This document shows positions 1-15,000 of a DNA stretch of 64,000 nt, piece after piece. Numbering within the stretch: the first letter of the stretch is position 1; each line of letters starts with the position of its first letter. Position numbers and translations under genes: made by a program. This DNA comes from Echinostoma caproni (taxonomy: Eukaryota > Platyhelminthes > Trematoda > Plagiorchiida > Echinostomatidae), in NCBI GenBank assembly GCA_900618425.1, contig UZAN01040087.1, positions 26,178 to 90,177 on the forward strand, read 5' to 3'. A model generated the notes under the pieces. It did not search any database. It saw nothing but the letters and a program-made list of their open reading frames with translations, and was not told where the DNA came from.

Positions 1-2155
1 ATCGCTGATAACTTGAACTTGATAATCGGTTTTGCAGATTGCATTTCTCACCCTTTTTATTTATCCCATGTTCTGAGTAACTGGTTGCATCTGATTGGTT
101 ATTGCTAATTCATCTTTGACAACGTCAAAGCTTGCTATCATAATGTTCCCAAGAAGATATTTCCGCATCACATGGATTCATAATCTGACCACTGTTTATG
201 TGATGCCCTTTCCGGTTAAGAAAGTCATATGTACGGTATCATTGAATTGATATAAACTATTTAAACCAATATTGGGACATTAACATCAAATGCCTTTGAA
301 GTATAATAAGAACCTGCTAGAAAACAATCTTACATCAAGTAGTCGATTGCTGGCATGTATGTTCCGGGACTTTCCGTGATGAGTCGCCAATTTGTCATGT
401 AGTAGGATCGCGTGGCAACTTAGTAGGGATAACTAACATAGTCCAAGCGTTCAGTGCCATACCCGAGTTTGAATTCCAGTGGATTTAGTAGATATGTACG
501 GGAGAGGATTTCTAACAAACATAGAACGTCTGAGAGTCGCATCTGAAGCGTTTCCTCGATCAGGGACAGTTGAAAACTGTTTGAAGAAAACACGTTTACA
601 AATAAACGAACAACCAATGTTACTTCTCAAAAACTGAATGAATTACTCTTATGTAACGTTGCACTGGTTCAAAAACCGCCACCTTGCAGCAGTTAGTTTG
701 GGATGAACGTTTTTAACATGAAATAGGCATCAGCTAAACAGACTATTTGCATAGGCATGATCAGTTACGCCCAAGTGATATTTCATTTTAAAAGCGATCG
801 AAAGTTCCGTATTGATACATTCATGCCTGTCTCATCGATCACATGAACATCATTGATTTTTCAGCGTCAAGCACGCGGGTGCTAGCGGAAAAAATACGAC
901 AAATGTTAGTGCTAGTTACAAATCTGTTTAACAAAAAAACGAATTATTTTGAATTGATTGATTAACCAGGAGCAAATGCATTGATAAGTCAGTATGAATA
1001 TGATCTCAGTTTGTTGCGTTCTCAGCAAGATCGTTGTGACGAGTACTCCCAGTTATTATTCAATGAGGTTTAACTATTCAATCGTGTGATCCACAAGGAG
1101 GTGCTTAATCCTGATCGCATAGGGCTCATGACTGTTCGGTTGTCTCACACTGTCCAGCAGCTTTGCAGAGTGTCGGAAAATTAAGTGCGCGTTACACAAC
1201 ATCCCCGAGTCGAACTGTGAAGTGAGATTTATCTTTAACTTCAAGTACAATATGACAGAATATTTTTCTCATTTTCCATTTTCAACAGTGATCAACGCAA
1301 GTGTATATTATTTTTTGTTTTAGTGCATTTTTCATCCCGATCCATGAGCTGTAGTGAGCAAACATGATGGAAATCAATGGAAAAAGGTGTTTGCCTTAAA
1401 CTCAGGGTAGCTACGCTTGTTAACAGAGCACAGTGGGTCAGTGACAATCCGCCCTTGTGATTTCCAACTGATAGATGACTGTGCATTTGTATCAGACCAC
1501 TAGTACCCAAGAAAAACCCTCTTTTGATCGATTTACTAGGCACATGCAAAGATGAAAATATAATGTAACGGAGACCATAACCATAAAAAGGCTTGATTTG
1601 AACAGCGGTAGTACATTGCGCAGTATTGTTTCCAATTTGAAAAGGTTTTCTGTATAACCACGATTTGCTTAACCAAGTGCTATTTAACTGAGACTATTAA
1701 ATGTTATTCAACCCGCTCAAATCGGCGGACGGTTTTTGGTAGAACTGAAGATTTAGGTGGTGTACTTATGGGAGTTAAGAATAAGACAGTGTAAATAAAC
1801 CGGAAGCTGGAAAAGGAAGAAGCACTGCAAAATGACTGGAACCTTTTGTGTTTTATTGAGCATTGTTTAGCCAGTATTGATTTTTGGGATATTTTCGGTG
1901 GAATCAAAACCCTCGAGGCCGGAAATGAAATGAGAAAGGTAAGATGCTTGCAAAAGGCTTACAAATCTGAACAGTTGGAGTACCTACCCGATGATCGAAC
2001 GGATATCACACTCGGTTTTAAGTTTCCTGATTTAGTCCATGATTTGATTCACACTGCTGGCAGAGCTGAATAAGGTTGCCATGGCTCATGCAGTGATTTC
2101 CAGCTGGAACTAATGTGGAACGATTGTAGCTCGGGATGTGGATGTTTTTGTTGGC
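1..2155. other. Left flank or intron of the M13 gene; no exon recognised
   Basis: This stretch should be intronic to the M13 gene if its catalytic exons lie further left. I see only AT-rich sequence with short chance reading frames and no recognisable M13 segment or repeat family. Confidence 0.4.
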
Positions 2156-2629
2156 GTTCTCCTAGCTGGAAGTGTTGTTCTCAGACGTTTCGTAGCCAGG
2201 CTAGGCAACATCAGTAGTGTAACATCGGGGAAGCACCGGTCTTTGTCCTCATCGAAGCATGGCACTCAAACAACAAATATGTATAACTGGAACCCATCTA
2301 TCATTACCTAAGGAACCACTGGTGACCTGAAACTGTCCCAGCTAAAATCGACCCAGAACCAGTTTTAACCAGTTTGAAACCGGTTCAAACCGGTTTACGG
2401 TTGGTCAAAGAAAGCCAGTGAGGAAAGAGAGGGCGTCACCATGACAACGACACAAATGTTCACAAGTGACCGATAGGATTAAAGGGATGTGTATGGTCAA
2501 TCAAAACCCTCAAACAAAACTATATAAGCGCGGTTATACTGAGGATCGATGCTAGCTCAAAGTTGCACTGATGATGTTGCCTAGCCTGGCTACGAAAGGT
2601 CTGCGAACATTACTTCGAACTTGGAGAAC
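2156..2629. mobile_element. MITE-like element with long terminal inverted repeats
   Basis: The sequence at 2156-2222 reappears as its reverse complement at 2561-2629. The best-matched core, TTTCGTAGCCAGGCTAGGCA, is identical in both arms. The arms are about 65 bp with roughly 80 percent match by eye and enclose about 340 bp without coding capacity. Inside, 2355-2400 holds repeated AACCGGTT-type palindromic units. Size and form fit a non-autonomous DNA transposon or foldback element. Target-site duplications were not resolved. Confidence 0.55.
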
Positions 2630-2995
2630 ACATCACTAACAACGTGCTTTCTGGTTTTTCAAAGGGTGATCTTCGTTCCGTATTCTGAGAAATTAGTCAT
2701 CAAATGGAACAATGTTCAGTACCTCGAGCAAGGGTGGAAAATGCCTAAGGTTTATAGTGTACTTTGAACTCGACATGGGCTCTTTCATTGTCTGTCAAGA
2801 AGGTTCCCATTGAAGGATTGATTTTTGCAATGTGAAACAAAGTAGATTATCGTTTTACTGCATGATCTGCTCCTCGGCAACCGTTTTTGGTGATATCAGG
2901 ATAGTTACCTTCGATGCTTGATGTACAGGAATATATTATTATCATATGTCAAGCACTCAGCAGATACACATATCCCAAATTAACAAAAAGCTTAC

Positions 2996-3099
2996 CACGG
3001 GATAATTTATTGAATTCTTTCAATGTGACCTGAACAACCTCCGGCATTTGTTTTACAGTGTTCCAGATAAAGGTCCAAACGGCTTGGTTATGCAGTATT
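2996..3099 (-). CDS. M13 peptidase exon 8 (last one in the window)
   Basis: Acceptor TTGTTTAG, donor G|GTAAGC (phase 1). It encodes ILHNQAVWTFIWNTVKQMPE and continues to EFNKLSRG, the M13 helix usually read as N-Y-x-x-W-x-x-x. The next exon should carry the R-C-x-x-x-x-N segment. I did not find it in the 2,995 bp to the left edge, so it probably lies outside. Confidence 0.85.
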
Positions 3100-6000
3100 C
3101 TAAACAAAATCAAATGATAGTAAAGGGGATGCATCTGGTAAATGTTTGCATTCATTCAAGATAATATGGCCAGTATGTGAGAAATTATATCAAAAGTGGA
3201 CTGTAATGAAATAACGCTTCTGTTAACAGACTCATTCGAAGGAACGTACTGAATCCCATTTGTGGTTTTCATGTATGTGGCATAAAGGTCACATCTGGCT
3301 TGCAATTGTGTCTTGTCCGTAAGCGCCACTGGTTGATCATCAGAAACAGTAAATTTCAGAGGTTTAAAAAGTTCGTTTATGAGCCGTTTCCATTGCAGCT
3401 GTGAAAGAGGGAAAACATAAAACACAATGTGGGCTGAAAAGTTCAAAGCCGGCTAATGAGACTCGACCAAGCGCATTACATCAGTTCATTTCTTTACTTG
3501 ACCAGATAATCCATATAGACACTCGGATTTTAATGAGGATTTCGGTGACAATATCAAACGGAAACCAGAATACAATGCCGAACAGAAAGGGGGCAAATGC
3601 TGTGGACTTACCACGGGGCAGTATTTGTCCAGCTCATTCACAGTGGTCACCTCGTATTCTATCTCCGGGTCCAGATCAGCACGAGGTTTATTGAGCTGTT
3701 GTTCAAACGGAACAATAGGAGGTGTCGGATGAAAGGGACATATTGTTGAACTTATATCAACTGGGAGATACCGATCCTTAAGGGTGTTCTCTATTCCTCA
3801 GTAATTGATGTTAGACCAATAACTGCAGTAAGCTTTATACCGTATAGGAAACGTTGAACACCGGACGGAAATATGAATGTAAGAGTTCATAACAATAAAA
3901 ATAAACTACTAATAATGACTTCATAATGTGATTTATGTTATTCCAGGGGGTGGTAAAAGCGTGTCGAGCACAAACAGTTTACACCATCATCACCAAAACC
4001 AACACCTCGACAAGGACTGATACCAAGAACAAGTGTAGGATTTGAATGATTGTTACCGAGACCAACAAATTTATTTATATAATTCTTTAAGCATAATTTT
4101 GATTGTCTATCCTCCAAATAAACAAAGAACTGGCCGCCTTGCTATCGTTGTATGAATTACTTACCAGTGCAAGGCTGTGTTCAAACTGATACACTGCATC
4201 CAACGAGGCGAGTTTATCCTCCGGCACCCCGAGCAACTTACTGTATTCCCGCATGAATTTGCGATAGGATTCAACGATCTGGAAGATTTTGTGCAAAAGT
4301 TAAAGCCAGAATGATAAACCGATCCCAGTGTGCTAGGTCTAAACGAAATATAGACCAATTATCACAATACCAAGTTTATAAACGTCAAATTTTATTCTCT
4401 GTGTTTTGGGTTGAGAACTATGAGACCTCACATGTTTGAACCAAAGAAAGAATACATGCACAGTGGACACAATACAGTTAATATTGGAAGAAAATCGTGT
4501 CAGGGAATGTGTGAAAAATCCGTCGGTGCGGTCTAAAAAGATCATCACTGTTGACTAATTGAAAGCGTCGGGCTGCTCGGTTGAGGGATCACAAACTGTT
4601 AGTGAGACATTGAATGAAGTTTCGCTTTCCGTCGAGAGGCACGAAACTTTGAAAATGAATGTACTAACCCGACCGCGTACTTGTTCCATACACCAATGTA
4701 ACTTAGCCATTCACTTATGCTCCTATCAAATAGACCATCGATTACTTAGCGAACTATATCCAAATGAATGATACTAATATCGGTATCCCGATTGAGGACT
4801 TATAGCCTTTACTTTATTTTTGCACAAGTAATGTGCAATTCCAATTCAACGAGGCTATTTATCGACAAAAGGATGGCGTTGCAATGGGCTCCGCATTAGA
4901 TCGGTTGTTTGCGGACGTCTTTGTGGCAATGCTAGGAAACAACGCCCTCAAAGCTTCCATCGAAAAATGAAAGTTATACAAAAGGTATGTGCTCGGCCAA
5001 TACAGTTAGAACGAATTAGAATTCCTCCAACAAAATGGTTACCCGGATCAATTTGTGGGCAGCATGTTAAAACGACAGCCCAACCAGGGGATAATTATTG
5101 AAGTGGAAGAGAAACCAATGTACATAAGACTGCCATTTGCAGGTGACACTATGATAGAAATAGTTACTCGAACATGGACAACAGCGATCGGTCAAACTTT
5201 CCATGAATCGAAATTGCGTGTCACATGCGCATTCATCAAGCTGCAACTCAAAGAAAGAATTTCTGTTTCAGGGATCTCATTCTGCGTTTACTCATTCACT
5301 TGTTACTGTGGAACCACGTATAGCGGTCGCAAGAGCTGACGCTTGACTCAGACAGCTAGTGACCATCATTCGGCTTGGTTGCATACTGAAGTGTTAAAGT
5401 CAATTACGAGCGCAGTCTGTTCACACATTTTATGGCGATTTCGGAACGTTCAGGAGCCTCGGTGGGATTCGAACCTACACATGGACGCCGCCTACGCTTT
5501 GCACGCGGAAGCCCTAATAGCTGAGCTAGGAGGCCACACCGGTAGCACTGATCATTTCACATTTCAATTACCCAACCAACTTTCAGAGGCACGCGGCATC
5601 CACCAATTAGCATGTAAGCTGACTGCCCTGACAGGTTTTCCTAAGAATTCACCGGAATCCACCGAATGAACAACTAAGACAGTAAACATTATCCATATTT
5701 CTTCGAGTTTAATAACATGTTGTTAGCATTTTTCTGTAAGTATTATCTCCGCCCTGCCGTACTTTAACCCAGTTATATAAATTGTGATGTATTAGTCAAA
5801 GAAGACGAATCACTGAAAACAAGTCTTGTTCCCTAAACTCTATTCTATTCGACATGTTCGTCAGAGATCTAATGGGACAAATTTATGTTATCGTCTTGAA
5901 CTAGAATCACAAACAGAACGGTATTGAACTCATAACGTTTTGCTTAAACCGCCTCAAAACAGACTGCACCAATCAACAGACTAAATACGTTAGTACAAAA

Positions 6001-9000
6001 ATAAGCTATCAGCACGTCAATTAACAAATGATGTGGTCGACATTCTAGTTCACAAATCTCTGTGAACATCAATTTCAATGCAAAATAATTAAACAACGTT
6101 AAATGTGCTATATAAAAAGAAATCTTTCATCTAATGCCACGTCCAACACAATAGACTTCAGGTATGAGGATGAAATACTGCAGTTCGATTAGCTTGGGCT
6201 ATTCCATTCGCTTCATTGTTATTTCTACTAATGCGATCAGTTTATTGACAAAATCCAAGCTCCCTTCCGTTTACATTATGGGAGTAAATTAGTTATGTTT
6301 TCAGTGAGACGATGTGATTAACAGGAAATAAATCACTGCAATTTGGAGTTTATAATAGAACAGCATAGGTACAAGGATACAACCTGACAGAAAGATTTAC
6401 CTTGCAAAAATGATGACATCCTTGTAAGTAGGCCAATCAAACGTCTTCTTGGAATCAGGTTAATTGAACATCTTTTTACATTACATAGACGAGCAATGTA
6501 AATCATGGAAAATCTATGCATTTTCCCGATGGTACCGAAACAAATCCTAGAATAATATGAAAATTTTCTAGACGCCCACATCCAAACTTTTGCATGCCCT
6601 GCCCAATCAAAGCAACTAACTCACTGACCAATTGTGGCACTATTTCATCTTCACAAATTACATGGATCATCCTTGTTAGCCAGCTGTTTGCTTACACAAT
6701 GGATGCTGATCGTCTAACCACAGTATGGTAAACAAACCCAAATAAATAAATGCGAATGGATTATCTCACCTTGTCGTGTGGATGACTGGACTGATTTGTG
6801 TATCGCTCGCTTTCCAAACCAAGTGAACCCTGTGTGACCTGGAAAGTGGAAAAAACAGGTTTTCCCCGAGTGTGTGCGAAATGAATTGGAAAATATCTTT
6901 TTGTTCAAACTGAACAATAACTCTAACATTTATGGTTTAAATTGAAAGAACAAATGGCGGAATATTGTTGAAAAAATAACTTGATTGTTTGCTTCAAAAA
7001 ATGGCAGATATTAGGTTAGCCGTTCACAAAATGAACTCCATCTTAAAACGGCCATTTTCCACAATGATTCTTGGTAGCTAATTTACCGGCTTCATCAAAT
7101 CGTCATCAAGTCGGGAACAGAACAGCCAAGATCTATGATGCGATGCTTTAAAGAGTCATGAAGCAAAGCGCACGGAACTCTTGAATAAAAAAATAAAAGA
7201 AAGTATCGAGGTTGTAAATTCAACAACTACAGAAGGAATAAAAATGATTTCTACTTTATGGGGTAAACGAATCGCCAGCTGAAAAGCTAGCAGGTACTGC
7301 GCAGTTCCTGAATCCCATCAGTGTATAACCACAGAATTTTACCTAGGTACCCCTTTTGGCAAGTTTTGAATTGGATGGTCCTCAAACGAACCGCGGAAAA
7401 ATCATTATAGCCTGACCCATTTTTCGGTCAGTCTCGATCACGGATCCACTCTACAGTACAACAAAGAAAACTTGAGATTTATGGATTAGAATGATGCCTA
7501 AAGTATTCACGATTAAGAACACACAAATTTTGGTGAATTAATTTTCAAGCCTCCACAATTACATTGAGCTGAAATAATTTCGGTAGGGCCAAATGATGAG
7601 TGGATGAACCACATGTATGCTACTGAGACCGAGAGAACTCAAATTGATATGCTGTTTGGATTGCGTAACTGAAATCTGCTCTGTTGCGTCATAGGAATGA
7701 GCACAAGCGATTTTCACTCCAACGGATGTATCACTGCTGACGGCGTCAATAACGTTTTATCCGCGGCTGCAAAATGCATCTTAAATACCACGGAGCTTAG
7801 TTGTGTTTTCTTTACGTCACCAAAGATGCGACGCCACCAGAAAGATAAGATACCTACGTTGACTTCAGCGATGATTGTCTGTCAAGGTAAATATACTTGT
7901 GATGCGACTTATATATGTCTAATGGCAAGGCTGTTATCTTAAAGTATCAAAGAACACAATCAATACCGGCTCACACATGGTGGGAGTGAGCTGTGCCAAG
8001 CCCAGTCGTAGCTCATTTTCTGGAGTTGGGAGAGTAGGCTGACTCGCGCTCAGGATTCACAATAATTTATCAAGTTTCATCACGCCCCTCGAGAGAAATA
8101 GGGTTTTGGAATTTAGGGATCCCAGAGGCGATTAGCATTCGCCTAATTATGATCAAAATGTGTGCTCCACGAAAAGTACTCTAAGCTCCTAAATTCCCTT
8201 GGTCAAGGGAAGTGAAAACGCTTGTTTTCTTGCCCATCGCGTAACATTTTGGGTGCGTAATTCAAACACTGCATTTCTCTGTCTCGGCAGGACACACATA
8301 ACTCATTCACCTGTCCGTTTTATCCCACTTAAATTTTTTTTCATATAAATGTCATTGAGGAGGCTTGAAAAAGAACTCACCTAAAGTATATATTCGTTTA
8401 CATTGCGTGTTATCAATCAGTGATTTCTCATTCCCAATTGTCTCATCAAACATCGTTTCCTCAGAGAATATTTCAAAACAAAAGTTCGTAATAACGAATT
8501 CTGGCACCAAACTGTTGTCTGCATTAGTTTGAAACAATTAACCGGGTATGTAGTCGTGATCTGATCACTGTTCAAGTCAAGTCAAATGGCACGATACAAA
8601 TTATTTTCCCGAAGATATTTTCAACCCAATGTAAACCAGAACCATTCACCCAGCACATAGAGTCACACTCAAAATGATGTTGAGCGTTGTAACTCCAAGA
8701 GAGGGAAGTAGCGAGATAATATGACGGTTGATATTATTTACCTCTGAATTCGTAAAAAATTGTCTCTGACGTATGTTTTCTCCACCAGAAATCTTAATAG
8801 ACATGAGATAACAGAAAAACCGGATGCGGCAATCCGAGCTTACATAAGTTTACCATTGGGGAACCACACACCGTTTGAATGCGATGGAAATGTTTGTAAT
8901 AACCAACAAAGAGCACTGGACAGCTGGTTTTTCCTGTTTGGGACTCGTCAGCATTGCGTGCGTTTTGTGCCCCTGTCAGGAGTCGCACCGTGATTATTCG

Positions 9001-12000
9001 GGCTGGGACTTCAAACCCTTACCCTTGAGCTACATGGTAGACGGTTGTCACCTTATGCAATTCAAAAATTCACCATCTAAAAAGTACACACATTGTTCAA
9101 GGTTTGTGTGAAGTTGATGAGTAACGACGAATAGAATATTGTTGAAAACGTTTTCGCAAGGGGTTCAATGTCTGTCGGAGATAAATTTATGCAAGCGTGT
9201 GCTTTTGCGCGAAATGACACTTAACAGCTCAACGTAGAATTACATAGTCGTTATCGAGAAGATATGCCAATAAAACTGGAAAGCAGTAGAGAAGATGAAT
9301 GGTAGCATAAAATCGTAAAAAACGAGTAGATTAATGCCGATAAACAGACAAGGATAGCAACTGAGAAATAAAGGAACACGATCGGAGAGTATCTTCATAA
9401 AAGCAGTCCACGTGCATGAGGTCTTGGCAAATAGAAGTGTCAACTTCTTGTATATAACACATTTTGGGAACAGTCTGGTTTCTAACACGAAGCACAGAAC
9501 GGTGTGCTTTCAGAAGAAAACAGCCGTTCTACTTTGTTGAGTGAAACGATGCCATCTCTGCATTCGAAGTTGTAAACAAAAAACTGGGAATAGGAAGATC
9601 AAATACTAAACAAAAGCAGATAAATTTGATTAAAGCTGTGGGAAGCCGAAGTTGCAACGGAAGTTGGATCCAATGGTGACGTGACCAGTGAACTTGATAG
9701 GATCATTGTGGGTAGATAAAATAAAAGTGGGATGCAATGGTGCTCCGGATCACTCCGAACTGTATCGGTATAGAACAAGGTTCACCCAAAAAATTGAGGG
9801 CCTAAATTTTAACAGGAAAACAAGCCAGAATCACGCAGTGGAGACAAACCTCTTTTTCCATTGACGCAAAACGCTGGTTTTCTCTATCTGGGGAATGCAA
9901 AACTGTATTTACCAAGTGGGTTGCGGTACCTTTGTGGAACGGTGTTTCCAATAGACGACTTTTGTGTGAATTGACTGCCTCGCTCCAAGAATAATGCTAT
10001 CAAGCCTAAACATTTCAAGAAACTTTCATCTAGTAGAGACAGAGGTAACATGTGGAAGTTTCGCGGCTTCCTTTTAGGATCGATTAGATACGTTTAGATG
10101 TACAATGATTGGCAAATCACCTATCCATGAGGTAACAGAGGAAAACAATGATAGTTTACTCANTCAGACGGACCATGGGCACATACGTCGGGATCGCAAG
10201 CTTCTCAGACAATATAGCTCCAACCGCACCTGATAAGAATAAACTTGTGGTATCCAACTGATTGGAAGCACGATTCCGATATGTCCATTTGGGCCGAAGT
10301 AGAAAATCATGTTATTGAGTTCAGCAGCTATGTTTTAAGACCCAAGGAGTCTGAATTTTGTTCCATAAAGTTATTCATTGCTGACAAAGTGACAAAGTGA
10401 AGTGGCCACTTCACAAGTACTGATTATGTCACCTCGGCCGATGATGAAACGTTTGCAAACAAATTACCAAGTTCGGCGAACAGGCGAAATAGAATTATTC
10501 ATTGCTCTTCGGATTTGCTTTTAATTACAGTCACCATGTAGAATTTCGGTACCGGAATTATACATCTCAATTTTCATTAGTACTGACTATTGCTCAGTCA
10601 GGGTTTTCATATTTTCGTCTCCTAATTCTTCTGATGGACTTCATAGTGAGAGAATAAAATATGCTGGGGATAGTCTATCGAGCATACATGTGGCAGTAGA
10701 GATCAAGACAGAAGGGCAAATAACCAATTGTGTGTTCACACTTGGCAGACATTTGGTTCATACCATCGATAAAAGCTTGTGTGACGGACCAATTCTCTGA
10801 CCATTGCCAAGTGCGCTGAGTCACATACTATGATAAATATTCTTGATAGGTGTTCGGTGTCACTGTGTCTGGATTGAGTGCTAAATAGATTTTTGGTACA
10901 ACATTTATGCTACAACGATCAGGATTTGTCAGAGACAGTCTCCTCCGTGGACAATACATAGACTGGTTTGTAAAGTCCCCGAATCTAGGAAGTACATGAT
11001 AAAATAGTCACTCATCTACTTACCTCACTCCAATGTGAATGTGTGCTCTAATCAATTATTAGTTATCTGTAGAGCAAGACATGTGATTAGACTAATTCAT
11101 ACGGACTAAAAATAGTATATTCTTTGAGTCACAAAGTGCATCGTTGTTCGATCACTGACAGTTGTTCTAATTAGATGCGCGAAGTATCTAATTACACTCA
11201 GTCCTTTCTCTTTTTATTCCGTTTTGTAAACACTAGATACTCTAATAAATCAGTTTAATTGAAGTAACTACATGATCCGTGTTTCAGTTGTTTGCTAAAT
11301 CGTTCCTCATAAAGCTGCCCGCGAAGGTTCATGTGAAGCCATGATCACTGTGCAAAGTGAGACTAGCCAGAGTCGTTCTTAGTTGAGCATCGTTTTTGGG
11401 TCAACCATTAGATGTGATAGGTAAGAAAGAGTGAAGATACGATTATCTGGCATAACATAAGTTAACGTTTAAAAATATTCACGTGAGTTGACTGTTTTAA
11501 CACATCTAAGAACAATATATAGAGATGTGGTGACCATATTAGGCCTACAACATGATTTTCACTATATCGTTTATATTAGAAATAGAAAGCGAGTAGAGTA
11601 TCTGCCCAAAGGTTGAGTAGGCAGTATGCTTGCGTTCAGTATGTATATCTCAGGGTTGAGTCCCAGGTGAGTCAATGGGTGATGAAAACCAGTCAGGTCT
11701 AATCAGCTTTCCAGTGCTTCCTAGCTCTTTAGCCTATGCTTCATTCACCCAAAAAAGCACTGTGTAACCGAGTCTTATTCTCTAATAATCGCATAGAAGG
11801 AACCTTTCAAAATATACCCCTCAGCTTTTATGGATTTTTATTCGATCTTCCGATAGAAGAAGGGTGTTTTCCGTGTGACCAGGAAAATATATCAAAGTGG
11901 AACTATTGTCGAACAATAAAAGTATTTGTAAATCCAGCGAATAACTAATAGTAAATGAGAAACATCTGCAGTGTGAAGGATAAAAAATACCGTTTTCCTA

Positions 12001-15000
12001 CTTCACAAAATGTTTGTTCGAGTTGCATGGACAATGAAAGCTCGTGAATTAAATGCAGCTTTTTACTGTTCAATGTGCTATGTTATAAAATTCTCTTCTG
12101 ATCTCAGACCTTATTATTTTATTCAAAAATAAAGTGATTTGTTGCCAAGGTCGGTCTATTCAGTTTCACAGCTGCATGGCCTATTTAAGCGTTTACTTCT
12201 GCAGAACGTTAGATACTATAACGGAAGGAACTGAATATTTTTAAGTGTGTTCCGTGGCTTCCTGTTGTCATCAAGTGTCAAGAAAAACCATATTGGTTCA
12301 ATGTCTCACATCGATCACAAATATTGACGTATTTCTCTGTTCGTTTCCAACCCTGATGCGACAAAGTGCACTTCCGCGGAAAATTTGAAATAATGGCAAA
12401 AGAAGACTGGTCAGCTCGAAGCGATCCATCTTGAGTCCAGCTCCTAGATCACCGCGCGATTTAGGTATCAGTGTCCATCCACCAAATAGTTGTTGCAGAC
12501 TCTGAAGAAGCGGCGTCAGACCGAGTCCATTGATCAAGGTTTGATTCATGCACGACGAATAAAACAGTTTGGCCAATGGTAGACCCCGGCTTTTATCATC
12601 TTCTGGTTCCTGACGGTTTACTTTCGAAAATAGAGTTTAAATAAAGAAAATGGTTATCTTCAATTAGTTCTTGAGTGTTTATAGATATTTATTTAATGAG
12701 AAATGATGTTACAAATCAGTTGGAACAAATAATATTTTCTAAATTGAAATCAATACTTTTTAACTCATTTAGTGTTTTCATAATGGTTGTGAGGAATATA
12801 AAATATTAACAGGAAGAGAAAGTAAAACGTTATTTGTGCAGACCATATGTCAACTGTTACACTGTGATAATAAAGTGCATTCTATTTGAACTGACTGGTT
12901 GTGCGGGTCAATCGAGCTCATTTATGTGAACCTGTAAGGCTTTGGCAGTAATGAAGTCTGATGTAATGTTGATAATTTTCAAATCACAAACTTGCTCTCA
13001 CTTTGCATGCAATAATCAAAATGTTTTGCGTAGCATTTGGGGCTGAAAGATTATTTTATAAAGAGCCGAGAGGTGGCTCAGAAAACACGTGGATAACCTT
13101 TCCCAATGTTGTCCCAATGCCTGGTTACTTTTGTGTTTTCATGCTTTCAGTACCTGTTTTCTGCCTAATGATGAACCAACCTGATGACATATTTAAACTC
13201 GGTTCTAGTAACTGGGAGTAACTGAGTTCCTATTTGCCTTGTACGCCGATCTTAGCACTATATTTTGCAAGCGTTTGATTACCAGGAGAGGTGACACTTT
13301 TAGCTTTACTGTGCTGTGCTTGTACCCTTCAGCTTGTGTTTTCTTCTTATGCGGCCGTTCTTTTTCCTTGTATTTGTTGTATTCAAGGTGCTTTGTCTTT
13401 GCGCTAGTGTGAAGAAAAAGGGGAGGGTTCAGTTCCATCTACAATGCAGATGTTAGATCCGTTCTGGTATAACAAGGAGACCTTTTTGAGTTATGTACTG
13501 CCACATTTGCATTAACGTTTACACACCATCCAGTTCGATGGGCCTGTTCATTAAACCGATTGAAAAGTGTAATGGTTTTTGAAATTATCTGGCGTAACTT
13601 GACCAGGTTTAATCAATTACCCCCCCCCCCTTNTATCTTTCTCGATCTTTTAGAGGGAAATCAATGAAAGTGGATCATGAATCCGGGATGCTAATGTATG
13701 TTTATGAATACTTGCTGATGGTTTTCTTCCAGTTTCTCAAATATATCGTTTTGGGCAGTTTTACCATTCTCTTTTGTAGATGGTATTGCCCTTATCATTT
13801 TCCATGGTTTTCCTCTTGGTTTTGAAAGGATTCTCTGGGAGGGGTTGTGTGACTGGTTTATGTGTAAATTACATTCCGTATAGTCTGAGCAGAGCATTGT
13901 CTTTGGTGTACGACAACGCTGCTTTGGTCCTAATCTGAACTCCGACCCAAAGGAGAAAATCTACTAACGACGACGAATCAGGAACGAACGGATGTACGTA
14001 GAAAACCTCCGCTCCATAAGCACTGAAGACTTAACACCGGCTGGTAATGAAACGCTTGCAAAAGAACTGCCAAGCTCAGGAAGCAAGCAAAAGTACATAA
14101 TCCATACTCTTAGATGTCTGAGTTCGGGAACATCATCCGGTCTGGTTGAATAATAGTGTGGTTAAAACTATTACAAGTGCCATTGTTTCACACTTCGTCC
14201 AGTCCGATCACATTGTCAGTCTGAATGAAGCATTTTGGCCTCCTTACTGTTTTCGGGGTTGCAGATCAAAACCGAATAAAAACCGCATCCTAGCCACCGC
14301 AGAGGCGATTGGGATTTGTCTACATAATCCCCCCTGTGTGCGCCTAAAAACAATTAGCGAAGTCACTCACCCTGCTATGGCTCTCCTTAGGCATTGCATA
14401 TAAAACTGATGTACTGACTGTCCGTCAACAACAAAATCCTAATTCTCATAAAATGATGAGGACTCGCAATCAAGAGTCGAGCTTCCCAGATCGTGTTTGG
14501 ATGATCCGGGGAACCAAGTCATCAAAAGGCTCCCAAATTCCAAAGGCCTCTGCAGGTTTCACAGCTATGACTGAGAACAGCTTGCACGCCGGTGAACTGG
14601 CTAAGCTAACGCGTGTACAACGTGCTGCCACTAGACTGGTTGTTGGACTATGCGGGACCAGCTCTGAAGGTTGTCTACAGGCTACTGGTCTGTTTCCAGT
14701 TGCGTATCGGCACCTCAGGAGAGATCTCATCTATCTGAGGAAGATCCTGAGAGGAGATATGCGCTTAAAACTGCAACAGCACTTCGCTGTACGCACAGAG
14801 GACCGCACACGAAGGCACTCTCTCACGTTGCGAAAACTGCAGTCAGTTGGTCTTCCGTTAGTCTACGGACTCTCGTAGAGATCAAAAGTACTCTGGAATT
14901 CCCTTCCAGCGATCGTGGTGGAGGAGAAGACTGATGCTGCTTTCAAACAGCGTCTGAATGAGCACCTGAAGGGGCTGCGGAGGAACAAACATTTGTGATC

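Noticed and set aside
3401..3694. 97-codon plus-strand frame
   Set aside because: It overlaps M13 exon 6 on the opposite strand and the intron before exon 7; a shadow.
5453..5537. Functional tRNA-Cys(GCA)
   Set aside because: Anticodon stem mismatches, an oversized variable region and position next to a retroelement point to a SINE head.
8352..8537. Possible extra M13 exon on the minus strand
   Set aside because: The frame shows no M13 motif, and exons 3 and 4 already join in phase 0.
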